Part shown: in pieces, positions 49,934-58,550 of the stretch
Layout: every line of letters starts with the position of its first letter
Position numbering within the stretch: the first letter of the stretch is position 1
DNA from: Nitrospira sp. ST-bin5
Lineage (GTDB): Bacteria > Nitrospirota > Nitrospiria > Nitrospirales > Nitrospiraceae
Length of the DNA: 64,000 bases
Assembly: GCA_002083555.1 (NCBI GenBank)
Contig: MSXN01000013.1
Coordinates: 255,593-319,592 of the forward strand
Direction of reading: 5' to 3'
Translations under genes and position numbers: made by a program
The notes under the pieces: model-generated
Database searches by the model: none
The model's input: the letters and a program-made list of their open reading frames with translations, nothing else
Told to the model about the DNA's origin: nothing

Positions 49934-51358
49934 TCACTTTGGCGCGACGAGCACATCCACAGTGAAGGAGTCGCTCACGCTGGTTAGGTCCGTTTCGAGC
50001 CGCGTCGGACTGCCGATGCGCCCTTCCGGATCGTAAATAAAGCAGAACAAGTGGACACAAGGTTTACGCGAGGCGTAGTGGGCGGCGTCGGCGGCAACCT
50101 GGTCGGCCAGTTCTTTGGTGGTGAGGCCTGAGCGGGTTTTCTTGGCGACCACGGCAAGACGGTCCCGGTTCAAGAGCAGAGTCGTGCGCGTCGAGCCGCC
50201 GGCGTAGGGCGGCGTCCATTCATCGGCGCCCACTTCATCGAATTCCAATTTCAGCAGCGCGCACAGTAAATCTTGTAGATCGTAGTCGTCTTCCACTTCC
50301 AGCGTCGTGCGATAGTCCTTCCGCAAGCGGAGTTGTCGGGCTACGGCGTGAAAGCGCAGGCAGACTTTCCGGAGCGCCTCGACTGGATCCGACGTGGGCT
50401 GTTCTCTGCGTGTTACGACGGCGGGCGGGGCCGGCGTCGGAGTCGGATGTGGCGATGGAGCCGGAGATGGCGGCGGCGCTATGACGGATGCGGCCGGTGC
50501 GTTGGGTTGATCGGGCGGCTTCTGCAAGCTCTCGCTTGCGAGGAGCGGGGGCTCTGGTGTCAGCGATGCTAATGAAGAGGTGAAGGCTCCGACCTGTGGT
50601 TGAGGAGGAGCAGTGACCTGGAGCGGTGCAGTCGTTGCTGGTGCGAGGGGCGCGATAGGCTCCTGTCTGGAGGCTGGGGCCGCGGCCGCAGGTATTGACG
50701 CCGGGGCTGGTACTGCCGGTTGTAGATCTGGAGGCATGGTGCGAAATCGAGCCGATTCAAAATGGCTCAGTGGAATCTCCGGTGTTGGGGGTTGAAGCGG
50801 TGTCGGTGTTTCTATCACTGGTGTTTGCGGGGTCGGCGCGGTTGGTTGGCTCAAATTGGTCGTAATGGCGACGGACATCGTCACCGGTGGCGTATTCCCC
50901 AGGGTGGATTGCGCCATAGTAATCTGAGCCGCCGGCGTCGTCGGTGGGACCAAGGTCATTTGCGGCGGGCCAGAGGCTGCGGGACTCTGTCCGGTTTCAG
51001 GCGCCGGGGCCGCTGGAGCAAGGCCTTGCAACTCCAGTTTCTTGCGTTCCAACGCCGTGATAAATGATTTGACCAGATGCACGCTCTGCGTCGTTTCAGC
51101 CGGAGTGGAGATCTTGAGCTTGTGGGCGCGGTGCGCCTGATATTCAGGAGACCGCTCGCCAAATAGCCGGCGAACGGTTTCACGAATCTGCAACTCGGCT
51201 TTCGCCCTGGCGCCGTCGCGATAGGGAAAGCCCTCACGGCTGAAGTCTTCAATCGAAGTCAGAATGTTCTGAAAGGTAGCGAGGCCCTGCGCGACCTCTT
51301 CGATCGCGGCGGTCTTCGAACGTGTGCGGGGAGACTCTGCGGAGCGTGTGCGTGCCAT
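49934..51358 (-). CDS. long Pro-rich protein with a nuclease-like C-terminal domain that seems catalytically inactive
   Basis: The 474-residue protein has an N-terminal helical part (about 1-115; IREAF-like motif TVRRLFGERSPEYQAH), a Pro/Ala/Thr-rich linker (115-325) and a C-terminal domain (about 330-474) similar to DpnII/MboI-type restriction-like folds: DYDLQDLLCALLKLEFDEV, WTPPYAGGSTRTTLLL, KKTRSGLTTKELADQV and CFIYDPEGRIGSPTRLETDL. The usual acid in RVDFLL is Thr (RTTLLL), and the usual Glu before Lys is Val (VVAKKT), so cleavage seems unlikely. It may act as a binding domain. The next gene starts downstream on the same strand. Confidence 0.7.
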   Translation of the reverse strand: MARTRSAESPRTRSKTAAIEEVAQGLATFQNILTSIEDFSREGFPYRDGARAKAELQIRETVRRLFGERSPEYQAHRAHKLKISTPAETTQSVHLVKSFITALERKKLELQGLAPAAPAPETGQSPAASGPPQMTLVPPTTPAAQITMAQSTLGNTPPVTMSVAITTNLSQPTAPTPQTPVIETPTPLQPPTPEIPLSHFESARFRTMPPDLQPAVPAPASIPAAAAPASRQEPIAPLAPATTAPLQVTAPPQPQVGAFTSSLASLTPEPPLLASESLQKPPDQPNAPAASVIAPPPSPAPSPHPTPTPAPPAVVTRREQPTSDPVEALRKVCLRFHAVARQLRLRKDYRTTLEVEDDYDLQDLLCALLKLEFDEVGADEWTPPYAGGSTRTTLLLNRDRLAVVAKKTRSGLTTKELADQVAADAAHYASRKPCVHLFCFIYDPEGRIGSPTRLETDLTSVSDSFTVDVLVAPK

Positions 51359-51590
51359 ACGATTGAACGAAGCTTAGCCCAGGGTCCGCACACTGGCAAG
51401 AAAACGAGGGATTCTCGCCGAGGAAGGATCGATCAAGATGAAATTGGGGCGCGCCGGGGGGGGGGACGCTTCTGTGCAATGGGACATGCCTCTATCTGAG
51501 AAGCCCTGGGCGGCGATGTTTTAGCGCGGTGGTCTCATCAAGAATGGTCAGGAGCTGATCTTGTCCGATTAGTCGAGCTAGCAGGACTGG

Positions 51591-51905
51591 TCATTGGCAT
51601 TTTTGCGCGCTTCGCTTTTCGATATAGGCGTCTTTGTATGACCATTGGCAGGCGATGCCTTTGGGGTCGAAGGTCATGGTGATGGTGCCCACGCTGTTGG
51701 GAGCCCACGTCACCGGCCATTCACAGGCTTCTCCACCTGATTTGAACGTATGGCAGCGTGTGGGAATGCCCTGGTCTTTCACACGGTCGTCTTTGGTGGT
51801 GCCGATCCACGTATTCCACGACTCATCGGATTTTCCATAGACTGCCTCGGCGCAGCCATAGAGCGAGGTGCACACGGCAAGAAGAACCAGTAGTCTGCCC
51901 ATCAT
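51591..51905 (-). CDS. small lipoprotein of unknown function
   Basis: The 104-residue product has a lipobox (LLVLLAVCTSLYGC) and a mature part with three further cysteines (PTRCHTFKSGGEACEWPVTW, GIACQWSYK). I do not recognise a family. AAGGAG precedes the ATG at 51905; longer in-frame sequence upstream overlaps the attachment site and is not protein-like. It is the last resident gene before the integrated element. Confidence 0.75.
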   Translation of the reverse strand: MMGRLLVLLAVCTSLYGCAEAVYGKSDESWNTWIGTTKDDRVKDQGIPTRCHTFKSGGEACEWPVTWAPNSVGTITMTFDPKGIACQWSYKDAYIEKRSAQKCQ

Positions 51906-51953
51906 CGATGCTCCTTCGAATGGATCACGCGCTTGGAATGAGTGCGTGTGGGT

Positions 51954-52005
51954 TGGTGCCCCCGATACGAATTGAACGTACGACCTTCGGTTTAGGAAAC
52001 CGCTG
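51954..52005 (-). repeat. attachment-site copy (tRNA-Arg 3' remnant), left end of the element
   Basis: These 52 bp are identical to 59383-59434 and run from just before the anticodon stem to the encoded CCA end of tRNA-Arg. The 5' half of the tRNA is missing here, so this copy is not a functional tRNA gene. Confidence 0.92.
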
Positions 52006-52129
52006 GCCGGGCATTCTGAACCCCTGTGTTTTCCCACCCATTTCTCACGAACCTCACAACAGGCTTGCCAATACAGCGTTTGCTGCGTTACACTCTGTTT
52101 CATCACGTTTTGCACAATCACGGCCCTGT

Positions 52130-52151
52130 TGCTGACTAGGTGCAGCCTAGG
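52130..52151 (+). repeat. possible integrase or excision-factor binding repeat, left copy
   Basis: TGCTGACTAGGTGCAGCCTAGG recurs in direct orientation near the other element end (59340-59362) with one added base and one change. Both lie inside the element, 124 and 20 bp from the attachment repeats, a position typical of arm-type sites. Confidence 0.5.
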
Positions 52152-52173
52152 CCCTAGCAGAGGAGAAACACCG

Positions 52174-53625
52174 ATGGTCACACAGCCCACGCACCTCTCC
52201 ATCGTCACCACGGACAAAGTAGAGCCCCGGCGGGAGTCGTTTAAGACACTCAAGTTGAGGGGGCTCCCGCGTCCTTCGAAGCGTCTCAACAAGGAAGGCG
52301 TCCTGGTCGTCAATCAAATTACGTATTGGGATGATAGCGTACCGGGCTTCGGGCTCCGGCTCTCCAGCACGGGGGCGCGTGTGTGGACCTGGATGGGGCG
52401 CGTGGTGAAGCATGGAAAAAAGAAAGTCACGCGCTATCATCTCGGCCCCTATACGGAACATGCGGCACCGGGCAAGCTCACGTTGGCGGAGGCTCGCGCG
52501 AAAGCGCAGGCGTATCAGCAGGAGGCCGACGCCGGGCGAGACCCCGGCCACGCGGCACGGGCGGCGCAGGCCGAGGCGCTCGAACACAGTCAGCAGACCT
52601 TCGCCCGCGTGGCGGATCGGTTCCTTCGTGAGTATCGCCCGAAGGGGAAGCCGGGGCTTCGTCCGAGGACGACGGCGCGGTATCGGGGACTCTTCGAGAG
52701 CGACGACTTCGCCCCCCTCCAGGAGCGTCCGCTCGCCAGTCTCACGAAGCGGGACGTGGACGACCTGCTTCACCGGATGGCGCTGCGGGGCGTCACGATT
52801 GGGGCCAATCGGGCCTTGAGCGCGATTCGGAAGCTCCTGAAGTGGGCAGCGACGAAGGATTACATTCAGACCGTCCCCACGGTGGGCATTGAAGCCCCGG
52901 CCCACGAAATCCACCGGACCCGGCACCTGTACGGCAATCAGGACATCGGACGCCCGAGCGAACTCGCTTTGTACTGGCGGGCCTGCGAGGCGTGCGGCCC
53001 ACGGCTGGGCGCGTTCGCGAAGCTGTTGCTGCTCACGGGACAACGGCGGAATGAGGTCGCCAATATGACGTGGCAAGAAGTCCTAGATTTGAATGGACCG
53101 GCGCCGCGATGGTTTATTCCGCCCGAGCGGGCGAAGACGGAGAAAGGGCATGTGGTCCCACTTGGCCCGATGGCGGTGTCCATCCTGCGGGGCATCCAGC
53201 GGGCGCAGACGACGAGTCCGGTCCACTATATCAGGGAGTCGCGCTACGTCTTTGCCGCGACGGGGACCAAGCGCGAATTGGGATTCTCGGATATGAAAGC
53301 GATCATCGACCGACACATTGCCGCACTCATCCAGGCCGAGCCCACGCGCTACGCGGGGCAGTTCACGGAACCCCGCGAGCATCCCGACTATTGGCGCTTC
53401 CATGATCTGCGACGCACGGTTGAAACCGGCTTGGCGAGTTGTCTCATCGCGCAGGACATCCGGGACGCGATTTTGAATCACGGGAAAGAGGATAAGATTC
53501 AGAAAATTTACAATCAAGCGACCTACTCCGACGAGAAGCGGGCGGCGATGGTGCGATGGGAGCAGCATCTACGGGAACAGATAGCCGCCGATCAGCCGAC
53601 GCCCGTGCGACGGATGCGGAAATAA
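52174..53625 (+). CDS. int: tyrosine-type site-specific integrase
   Basis: The 483-residue protein has the P4-type integrase layout: an N-terminal DUF4102-like part (PGFGLRLSSTGARVWTW), a SAM-like core-binding domain (about 150-230) and the catalytic domain with Arg in LLTGQRRNEVANMTW, HDLRRTVETGL with His and Arg, the His of LNHGKEDK and the nucleophile Tyr in KIYNQATYS. It should integrate and excise the element at tRNA-Arg. GAGGAG precedes the ATG at 52174, and the gene lies next to the left attachment copy, as usual. Confidence 0.95.
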   Translation: MVTQPTHLSIVTTDKVEPRRESFKTLKLRGLPRPSKRLNKEGVLVVNQITYWDDSVPGFGLRLSSTGARVWTWMGRVVKHGKKKVTRYHLGPYTEHAAPGKLTLAEARAKAQAYQQEADAGRDPGHAARAAQAEALEHSQQTFARVADRFLREYRPKGKPGLRPRTTARYRGLFESDDFAPLQERPLASLTKRDVDDLLHRMALRGVTIGANRALSAIRKLLKWAATKDYIQTVPTVGIEAPAHEIHRTRHLYGNQDIGRPSELALYWRACEACGPRLGAFAKLLLLTGQRRNEVANMTWQEVLDLNGPAPRWFIPPERAKTEKGHVVPLGPMAVSILRGIQRAQTTSPVHYIRESRYVFAATGTKRELGFSDMKAIIDRHIAALIQAEPTRYAGQFTEPREHPDYWRFHDLRRTVETGLASCLIAQDIRDAILNHGKEDKIQKIYNQATYSDEKRAAMVRWEQHLREQIAADQPTPVRRMRK

Positions 53626-53928
53626 CGTGGGAGAGCTTTTTCTCTATCGCTATTGACCTTATCAAGCAACGCGCGTACACGTAGATTCAAAAGTCGCCCT
53701 GCTCTCCGTCGGATGGATCGCCACGGCGTCAGAGGCTAATCGTAGGGGAGCCAGCAGAGGAATTCTCGCACGCCGGAATGTGACGCCGGATAGAGTTTCC
53801 TAATCCTGCACTCCAAACGTTCGGGACCGATCGTACCGGTGACGGTGCGATCGACGACGGATGTTTGGGGCGCGGTGTCTGTGACACGTTCCCGCCTCCG
53901 TCGAAATTCTCAACGACGGAGGTCCCCC
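53626..53928 (+). promoter_or_regulatory. regulatory gap before the AlpA-like gene, with hairpin covering its ribosome-binding site
   Basis: No gene is visible. A large imperfect dyad (CCAAACG ... TGTTTGG, with GATCGTACC/GGTGCGATC inside) spans about 53813-53862. A perfect 9-bp stem CCTCCGTCG (53895-53903) / CGACGGAGG (53914-53922) encloses 10 bases, and its right arm contains the GGAGG ribosome-binding site of the AlpA-like gene. The first may be an operator; the second could block translation. Confidence 0.55.
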
Positions 53929-54201
53929 ATGCAGTCTGCCATTCCCGCGCAATTCGCGCCCTCACCAATCGGACGCCTGCTTAGCCGAGAGCAGCTCAAA
54001 CTCAAAGGTATCGACCTGAGCAATCCCACCTTGCTCCGCTTGGAGAAGGCCGGGAAATTCCCCAAGCGAATTTATGCGGGGGCGAAAACTCCTCTCTGGT
54101 CCGAAGTGGAGCTTGACGCCCATCTGACGGCGAGTCGCGACATCCCGACGCTGACGGCCCCGGCCCTCGAAGCCCGACACAAGCCGAAGGGCGCACGATG
54201 A
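53929..54201 (+). CDS. AlpA-like DNA-binding regulator
   Basis: The 90-residue protein has the AlpA pattern: LLSREQLKLKGIDLSNPTLL followed by RLEKAGKFPKRIYAGAKTPL and WSEVELDAHL, a MerR-like winged helix-turn-helix. AlpA proteins activate integrase or excision genes in P4-like elements, and AlpA marks Gram-negative phage-inducible islands. The start is fixed by GGAGG six bases upstream. Its stop overlaps the primase start (ATGA), indicating coupling. Confidence 0.88.
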   Translation: MQSAIPAQFAPSPIGRLLSREQLKLKGIDLSNPTLLRLEKAGKFPKRIYAGAKTPLWSEVELDAHLTASRDIPTLTAPALEARHKPKGAR

Positions 54202-56396
54202 GGGCCGAGCCGCGCCTGGATCGGCTACAGGTTCGGCGCGAGGCCGAGGAGCAGGTTGACAGGGAACTTGCGGCGAAGCGGCGCGGTGCGGAGGCGGGAG
54301 GCTCGACGCTGAACGGTGCACCGGCCACGGCCCCCGCTAAGGATGCGGCAACGATTCCGACGAATGACCTCGCGCGGCCAGTCGAGCCCGCCGTCACGAC
54401 CGCACCCCCGCGGATCTTAACTCCGAACTTCACGCACATTCCAAGCGAACTCAGGACGCTCGCGCGGTGGGTGTGCTGGCGCCGCATCGAGCGGGATGGG
54501 AAGGGGACCAAGCTCCCGGTCATGCCTTCGGGGACATCTGCCGATAGTACGAATCCCGACACATGGCGCCCGTTTGATGAGGTTGTCGCCGCCTATCAGG
54601 GCGGGGGCTTCGATGGGATTGGCTTTGTGTTCGCCGGAAACTTTTGGGGCGCGGACTTCGATCATGTCACCGATGCCGACGGACGCTTTCTTGATTCCAC
54701 AATCGAAGAAGAAGTGCGGGCCCTCGCTGTGGGCGCCTATTGCGAACGATCTGTCTCAGGCACCGGGGTGCATGTGATTGGCACGTATGCAGGCGAACTC
54801 TTGCCGGGAAGGAATCCCGCGAATGAGATTCGAGAGGCTTACGTCCATGCCAGGTACTTCACCGTCACAGGGCTCGCCGTGCCGGGCATTCCCTCAGCCG
54901 CGACGCTGGCGGACACCACGGCACAGTTTCTCGCGTGGCGGGCAGAGCATTTCGAGGAGGACGACGCCGCGAACTCAACGGATCCGGCCACGTTGCGAAC
55001 AACCCTGCGAGGCTCGCGCACACTCGATGCGCTCACGCCGGACGAACTCCGCGCGATTGTGACGGGTCGGACGCACGATCCACGGTTCGATGGCCTCTGG
55101 CGTGGCGAGCATACCGGGCGTCTCAAAGCAAACGGATCGCCGGATGGCAGCGCCGCCGATTATGACTTTCTGTGTTGTCTGGTTCGAGTGACGGATTGCC
55201 GTGACATGGACCGGCTTGAACTGATGGCTCGATGTTCCGCGCTCTATCGCGACAAATGGGACGACCATCGAACCTATCTGCGGGGGACCATCGCCAAGGC
55301 ACTTGCTCAGAATCTGACCGCACACGACGACTTTGATCGCGTCGAGTCCGCGCCTTCGACCACGACGACCGACGCCACGCCGGACAAGAAGCCCCGCCTC
55401 TATTTTGAACTCCTCGACCATGTGGCCCCCGCGCTCGATCAACAGGCGTTAATCAAAGACTTGCTGGCCGTTGCCGCCATGTCGGTGCTCTACGGGGAGA
55501 GTAATTCCGGGAAAACCTTTGTGGCCCTTTCCTTGGCCTTCTGTATTGCGGCCAATCTCCGCTGGATGGGGCGAGCCGTTCACTCCGGCCTCGTGATCTA
55601 CGTGGCCGCTGAAGCCGGCGGCGGCGCACGCAAACGGCTGGCGGCCTTGCGCGTTGAGTATGGGGCACAGGCCCGCGGGGCCCCCTTGGCCCTCGTGCCG
55701 TGCCCCATTGATCTCTCTGGCCGTGGGGTGGATGTGCACCCGCTCCTCGATCTGATGACGCAGGCCGTCACAAAGACGGGGCGCCCCCTGGTCCTCGTGG
55801 TGATTGATACGCTCTCTCGGGCGATGGGCGGCGGGAACGAAAACGCCCCCGAGGACATGACCGCGTTTATCAAGAACGTCGATCGAATCCGCGCCGCGAC
55901 GAAGGCGCACGTCATGGTCATTCATCACAGCGGGAAAGACCGGGCCAAAGGTGCCCGCGGACACAGTTCTCTTCGAGCCGCGACAGATACCGAACTTGAG
56001 ATTGCCGACAAGACCATCCTCGTGACGAAACAGCGCGACATGGAACAGGGAGCCCCCATCGGATTTGACCTTAAGACTGTTGTGATCGGCCATGATTCGC
56101 AGGGGGCTCCCATCACCTCCTGCGTCGTAGTCCCGCGAAGTCTGACCGCGGAACACGATTTCACCACAGGACGGATCAAACCCGGAAGTGTGCCGGGGAA
56201 GGCGCTGGCGGTGCTGGAAGACTTGACGGCGGGCGTTGGGACCGTTGGGGTCGGTGTCTGGAAGGACCGATTCATTTCCGCTCACTACACAGGGAACTCG
56301 AAGGCGGGATGGACCGCCTTTGATCGAGCACGCGAGGCCCTGAGAAAGTCCGGGGCTGTCATTGAAGTAGCGGGGAGGGCGTCCTGTGCACAGTGA
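54198..56396 (+). CDS. primase/RepA-type helicase replication protein
   Basis: The 732-residue protein has an N-terminal low-complexity stretch (1-65), a primase-like domain (about 70-260; LRTLARWVCWRRIERDGKGT, GIGFVFAGNFWGADFDHV, SGTGVHVIGTYAG), and a RecA-fold ATPase (about 410-650) with Walker A GESNSGKTF (433), Walker B LVLVVIDTLSRAMGGG (about 535) and VIHHSGKD. The latter is typical of RepA-type hexameric helicases. It would replicate the element from its own origin. The candidate origin follows directly after its stop. It overlaps the AlpA-like gene by four bases. Confidence 0.9.
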   Translation: MRAEPRLDRLQVRREAEEQVDRELAAKRRGAEAGGSTLNGAPATAPAKDAATIPTNDLARPVEPAVTTAPPRILTPNFTHIPSELRTLARWVCWRRIERDGKGTKLPVMPSGTSADSTNPDTWRPFDEVVAAYQGGGFDGIGFVFAGNFWGADFDHVTDADGRFLDSTIEEEVRALAVGAYCERSVSGTGVHVIGTYAGELLPGRNPANEIREAYVHARYFTVTGLAVPGIPSAATLADTTAQFLAWRAEHFEEDDAANSTDPATLRTTLRGSRTLDALTPDELRAIVTGRTHDPRFDGLWRGEHTGRLKANGSPDGSAADYDFLCCLVRVTDCRDMDRLELMARCSALYRDKWDDHRTYLRGTIAKALAQNLTAHDDFDRVESAPSTTTTDATPDKKPRLYFELLDHVAPALDQQALIKDLLAVAAMSVLYGESNSGKTFVALSLAFCIAANLRWMGRAVHSGLVIYVAAEAGGGARKRLAALRVEYGAQARGAPLALVPCPIDLSGRGVDVHPLLDLMTQAVTKTGRPLVLVVIDTLSRAMGGGNENAPEDMTAFIKNVDRIRAATKAHVMVIHHSGKDRAKGARGHSSLRAATDTELEIADKTILVTKQRDMEQGAPIGFDLKTVVIGHDSQGAPITSCVVVPRSLTAEHDFTTGRIKPGSVPGKALAVLEDLTAGVGTVGVGVWKDRFISAHYTGNSKAGWTAFDRAREALRKSGAVIEVAGRASCAQ

Positions 56397-56397
56397 T

Positions 56398-56520
56398 TCC
56401 TCATCCTCAAAACTTCCTCAACACATCCTCATGAGGATTCTTGAGGAAGGATTTTCCATCCTCAACATCCTCACCCCCCTATAGGGTGAGGATGTTGAGG
56501 ATAATCCTGGCCGATGAGGA
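56398..56520. promoter_or_regulatory. TCCTCA-motif cluster with two inverted repeats, candidate replication origin
   Basis: In about 125 bp, TCCTCA occurs six times and its inverse TGAGGA about five times. They form one interrupted dyad at 56413-56449, centred on ATCCTCATGAGGAT, and a perfect 19-bp dyad with arms at 56458-56476 and 56484-56502 around CCCTATA. Placement right after the replication gene fits an iteron-type origin; a strong bidirectional terminator is the other reading. The following 56503-56900 holds no gene I can support. Confidence 0.55.
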
Positions 56521-56900
56521 GAGGACCGTGGGACATGGGCTGAACGGTTCTAAGCTGTTGAAACAATGGGGGTTGTGCCGTGTGGAGGGGGTGCGAATGA
56601 CGAAAAACAGGGTTTTGAGGCCGAATGGCGGACTTAATTGCCGCCTAATTCCCCCCTCGCGCGTGAGGACTGTGGAAAAAGAGGTTTCAAGCGTGGCCGA
56701 TTCCGCTCCCTCCCAGGGTGGCATCGGTCCGGGCCCTGGCTCCCATCGGGGAAACTCGATGGCGGCCAGGGAACCCCATCACAACCAGTACAACCGATCG
56801 ACGCCGCCGATACCGGCTCCCGTCGATCTCAGGGTGCCTGGCCCGCCGCGTCCGAGAGGCCACGCCAGGCGCCCGATTTTTAATCACGGAGGATAGGAAG

Positions 56901-57335
56901 GTGACGACAAGTTTTCAAGAGTTGATTGACCAGCCACAAGACCCCGCCGCGATTCGCCTCAAAATGGCTTTTGAGGCCCACATCGCCCGCGCCAAGGCCG
57001 AGGCTCACCTGAAGGCCGCTTCTCGCGCCCTGGACGATGCCAAGCAGCGTGAGGAGCAAGCACGAAGCATCCGGGATGAGTTGCTTGCGGATCTCGCCCA
57101 TCGGCTCGATGACTTGGCCGAGGACGACGACCTTGAGCGGGCTCAAATTGCTCTCGATTTCGCGACGATCACCGACACCTATAAACCTTTCGCCGTGGCC
57201 CTCGACCGCGCCGAGGACGATCTCGCTGACGCAAAACGGGCCTTGAGGTCCGCTGTGGAGGAGGTAGCCCGGCACCCCCTTGTGACGCCAGAACACCCCT
57301 CATCGGTTAGAGTAACCGCTGGCGGCAGACCATGA
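56901..57335 (+). CDS. coiled-coil protein of unknown function in the element
   Basis: A 144-residue soluble, highly charged protein with long helices (AHLKAASRALDDAKQREEQA, VALDRAEDDLADAKRALRSA) predicted to form coiled coils. I do not recognise a family. The GTG at 56901 has GGAGG seven bases upstream; longer in-frame starts lack one. Next gene on the same strand starts 92 bp later, after an unused ATG overlapping this stop. Confidence 0.65.
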   Translation: MTTSFQELIDQPQDPAAIRLKMAFEAHIARAKAEAHLKAASRALDDAKQREEQARSIRDELLADLAHRLDDLAEDDDLERAQIALDFATITDTYKPFAVALDRAEDDLADAKRALRSAVEEVARHPLVTPEHPSSVRVTAGGRP

Positions 57336-57427
57336 ACCCCTGTGTGTATGGGCGAATGAGTCCTGAAACGATCGAAGCAGCGGAGTCTAGTCAGCAGGTA
57401 GGCAACATAACTCACGAAAGGAGCTTT

Positions 57428-57970
57428 ATGGATTCCACATTGACCACGGACGAAAAAACAGAGCTTGAGGTGCGATTGCTGGCGAGAAAGCAAGCCCTCG
57501 GCAAGCTCGAAGTCCGGCTTGAGGATGCCACGCTCGACGGCGCCGGAACCGAGGCGCTTGAAGAGCAGGTCCTCACCCTCACCAAGGAAATTGATGAACT
57601 CGAACGAAAGCAACGCGCTTTGACTCGCCGGGCGGCCAAAGCGTCGGTGGAGGAAAAAACCGCCGCGAAAGATCGAGCCGCGGCGATTCAATACAATCTC
57701 GCGAGCCAGGCTGTGGAACGCGTGCAAGGCGTGGGGCGAAAGATAGCCGAGCTTGGCGAGGAGGCCGCGAACCTATTGGCGGTGTTGAATGCCGCCCAAG
57801 CCTTGGACGACGAATTGCTGCGTTTTGAGTGCAACAAAATCCGGCTCTCGCTCAAAGCCTATGTGCTCTTCAGCATCCGCCAGTGGCCGGGATGCGATAC
57901 GGGCCTGACGCCCTTCCTCAAGTTGGACGCCAAGCGGTTCGAGGAACTCGCGCCGACCGTGAAAAAATGA
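57428..57970 (+). CDS. coiled-coil protein of unknown function before the small terminase
   Basis: A 180-residue protein, helical and charged in its first 90 residues (ELEVRLLARKQALGKLEVRL, ALEEQVLTLTKEIDELERKQ), with a more globular end (DDELLRFECNKIRLSLKAYV). Function unknown. AAAGGAGC lies three bases before the ATG at 57428, better than an ATG at 57332 overlapping the previous stop. Its stop overlaps the small terminase start (ATGA), suggesting a role in the same packaging module. Confidence 0.72.
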   Translation: MDSTLTTDEKTELEVRLLARKQALGKLEVRLEDATLDGAGTEALEEQVLTLTKEIDELERKQRALTRRAAKASVEEKTAAKDRAAAIQYNLASQAVERVQGVGRKIAELGEEAANLLAVLNAAQALDDELLRFECNKIRLSLKAYVLFSIRQWPGCDTGLTPFLKLDAKRFEELAPTVKK

Positions 57971-58401
57971 AACCGCTCACGGCTCGACAAGCCCGTTTTG
58001 TAAACGCGTATGTCGCCGGCATGTCCGCCGCCGAAGCCGCTCGACAGGCGGGATACAAGGCGGCCTATGCCCAAAAAGCGGCGAGGGACATTCTGACGCA
58101 CCCCACAGTGGCCGCGACCATTCAGGAGCTACGCATGGACCTCACGAAAAAAACCCAGTACGACTTGGCCGCCGCCGTGGCGGAAACGGACAAGTGGATT
58201 GCGATGATAGAGGCGTCAGCGAACCCTAATTTCATGGCCGCGTCTCGTTTGATCGCACACAAGGCCGAGCTTCACGGTCTGTTGATTCAGCGCGTGGAGG
58301 TCAAGCCAAGCGTAGACATCCGCGATGCCCTGGCCGCGGCGCGGGCTCGTGTTGCGGCCCACGTGGTCAATGTCCCGGCGTTGCCGTCGCCTCTGGATTG
58401 A
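57967..58401 (+). CDS. terS: terminase small subunit
   Basis: The 144-residue protein matches the phage terminase small subunit (Terminase_2-like): PLTARQARFVNAYVAGMSAA, then EAARQAGYKAAYAQKAARDI with a helix-turn-helix, then LTHPTVAATIQELRMDL. The helical oligomerisation part follows (DKWIAMIEASANPNFMAASR). It recognises packaging sites on DNA. No large terminase lies in the element, so packaging would need a partner's enzyme, as in phage satellites that encode only terS. It overlaps the previous gene by four bases. Confidence 0.9.
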   Translation: MKPLTARQARFVNAYVAGMSAAEAARQAGYKAAYAQKAARDILTHPTVAATIQELRMDLTKKTQYDLAAAVAETDKWIAMIEASANPNFMAASRLIAHKAELHGLLIQRVEVKPSVDIRDALAAARARVAAHVVNVPALPSPLD

Positions 58402-58550
58402 AGACGGGGGGGTGCCGGGTAGGTGGGGGCGCCGAAACGGCGCTCACTCGGAGCATCGAGGGGGGTGCAGTCAGAGTAGTGACCGAATCCTGTAATTTTT
58501 TTCAAATTTGATAAAAGGCCCGCACGTAACCAAAAACCAAGGAGGACATC

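Noticed and set aside
51954..52005. Second tRNA-Arg gene
   Set aside because: Only the 3' half is present; the 5' acceptor strand and D-arm are missing, so it is an attachment-site remnant.
56441..56896. Open frame of 151 codons between the candidate origin and the coiled-coil gene
   Set aside because: It starts within the inverted repeats, has low-complexity Pro/Arg sequence at the end, no ribosome-binding site, and no family-like pattern.
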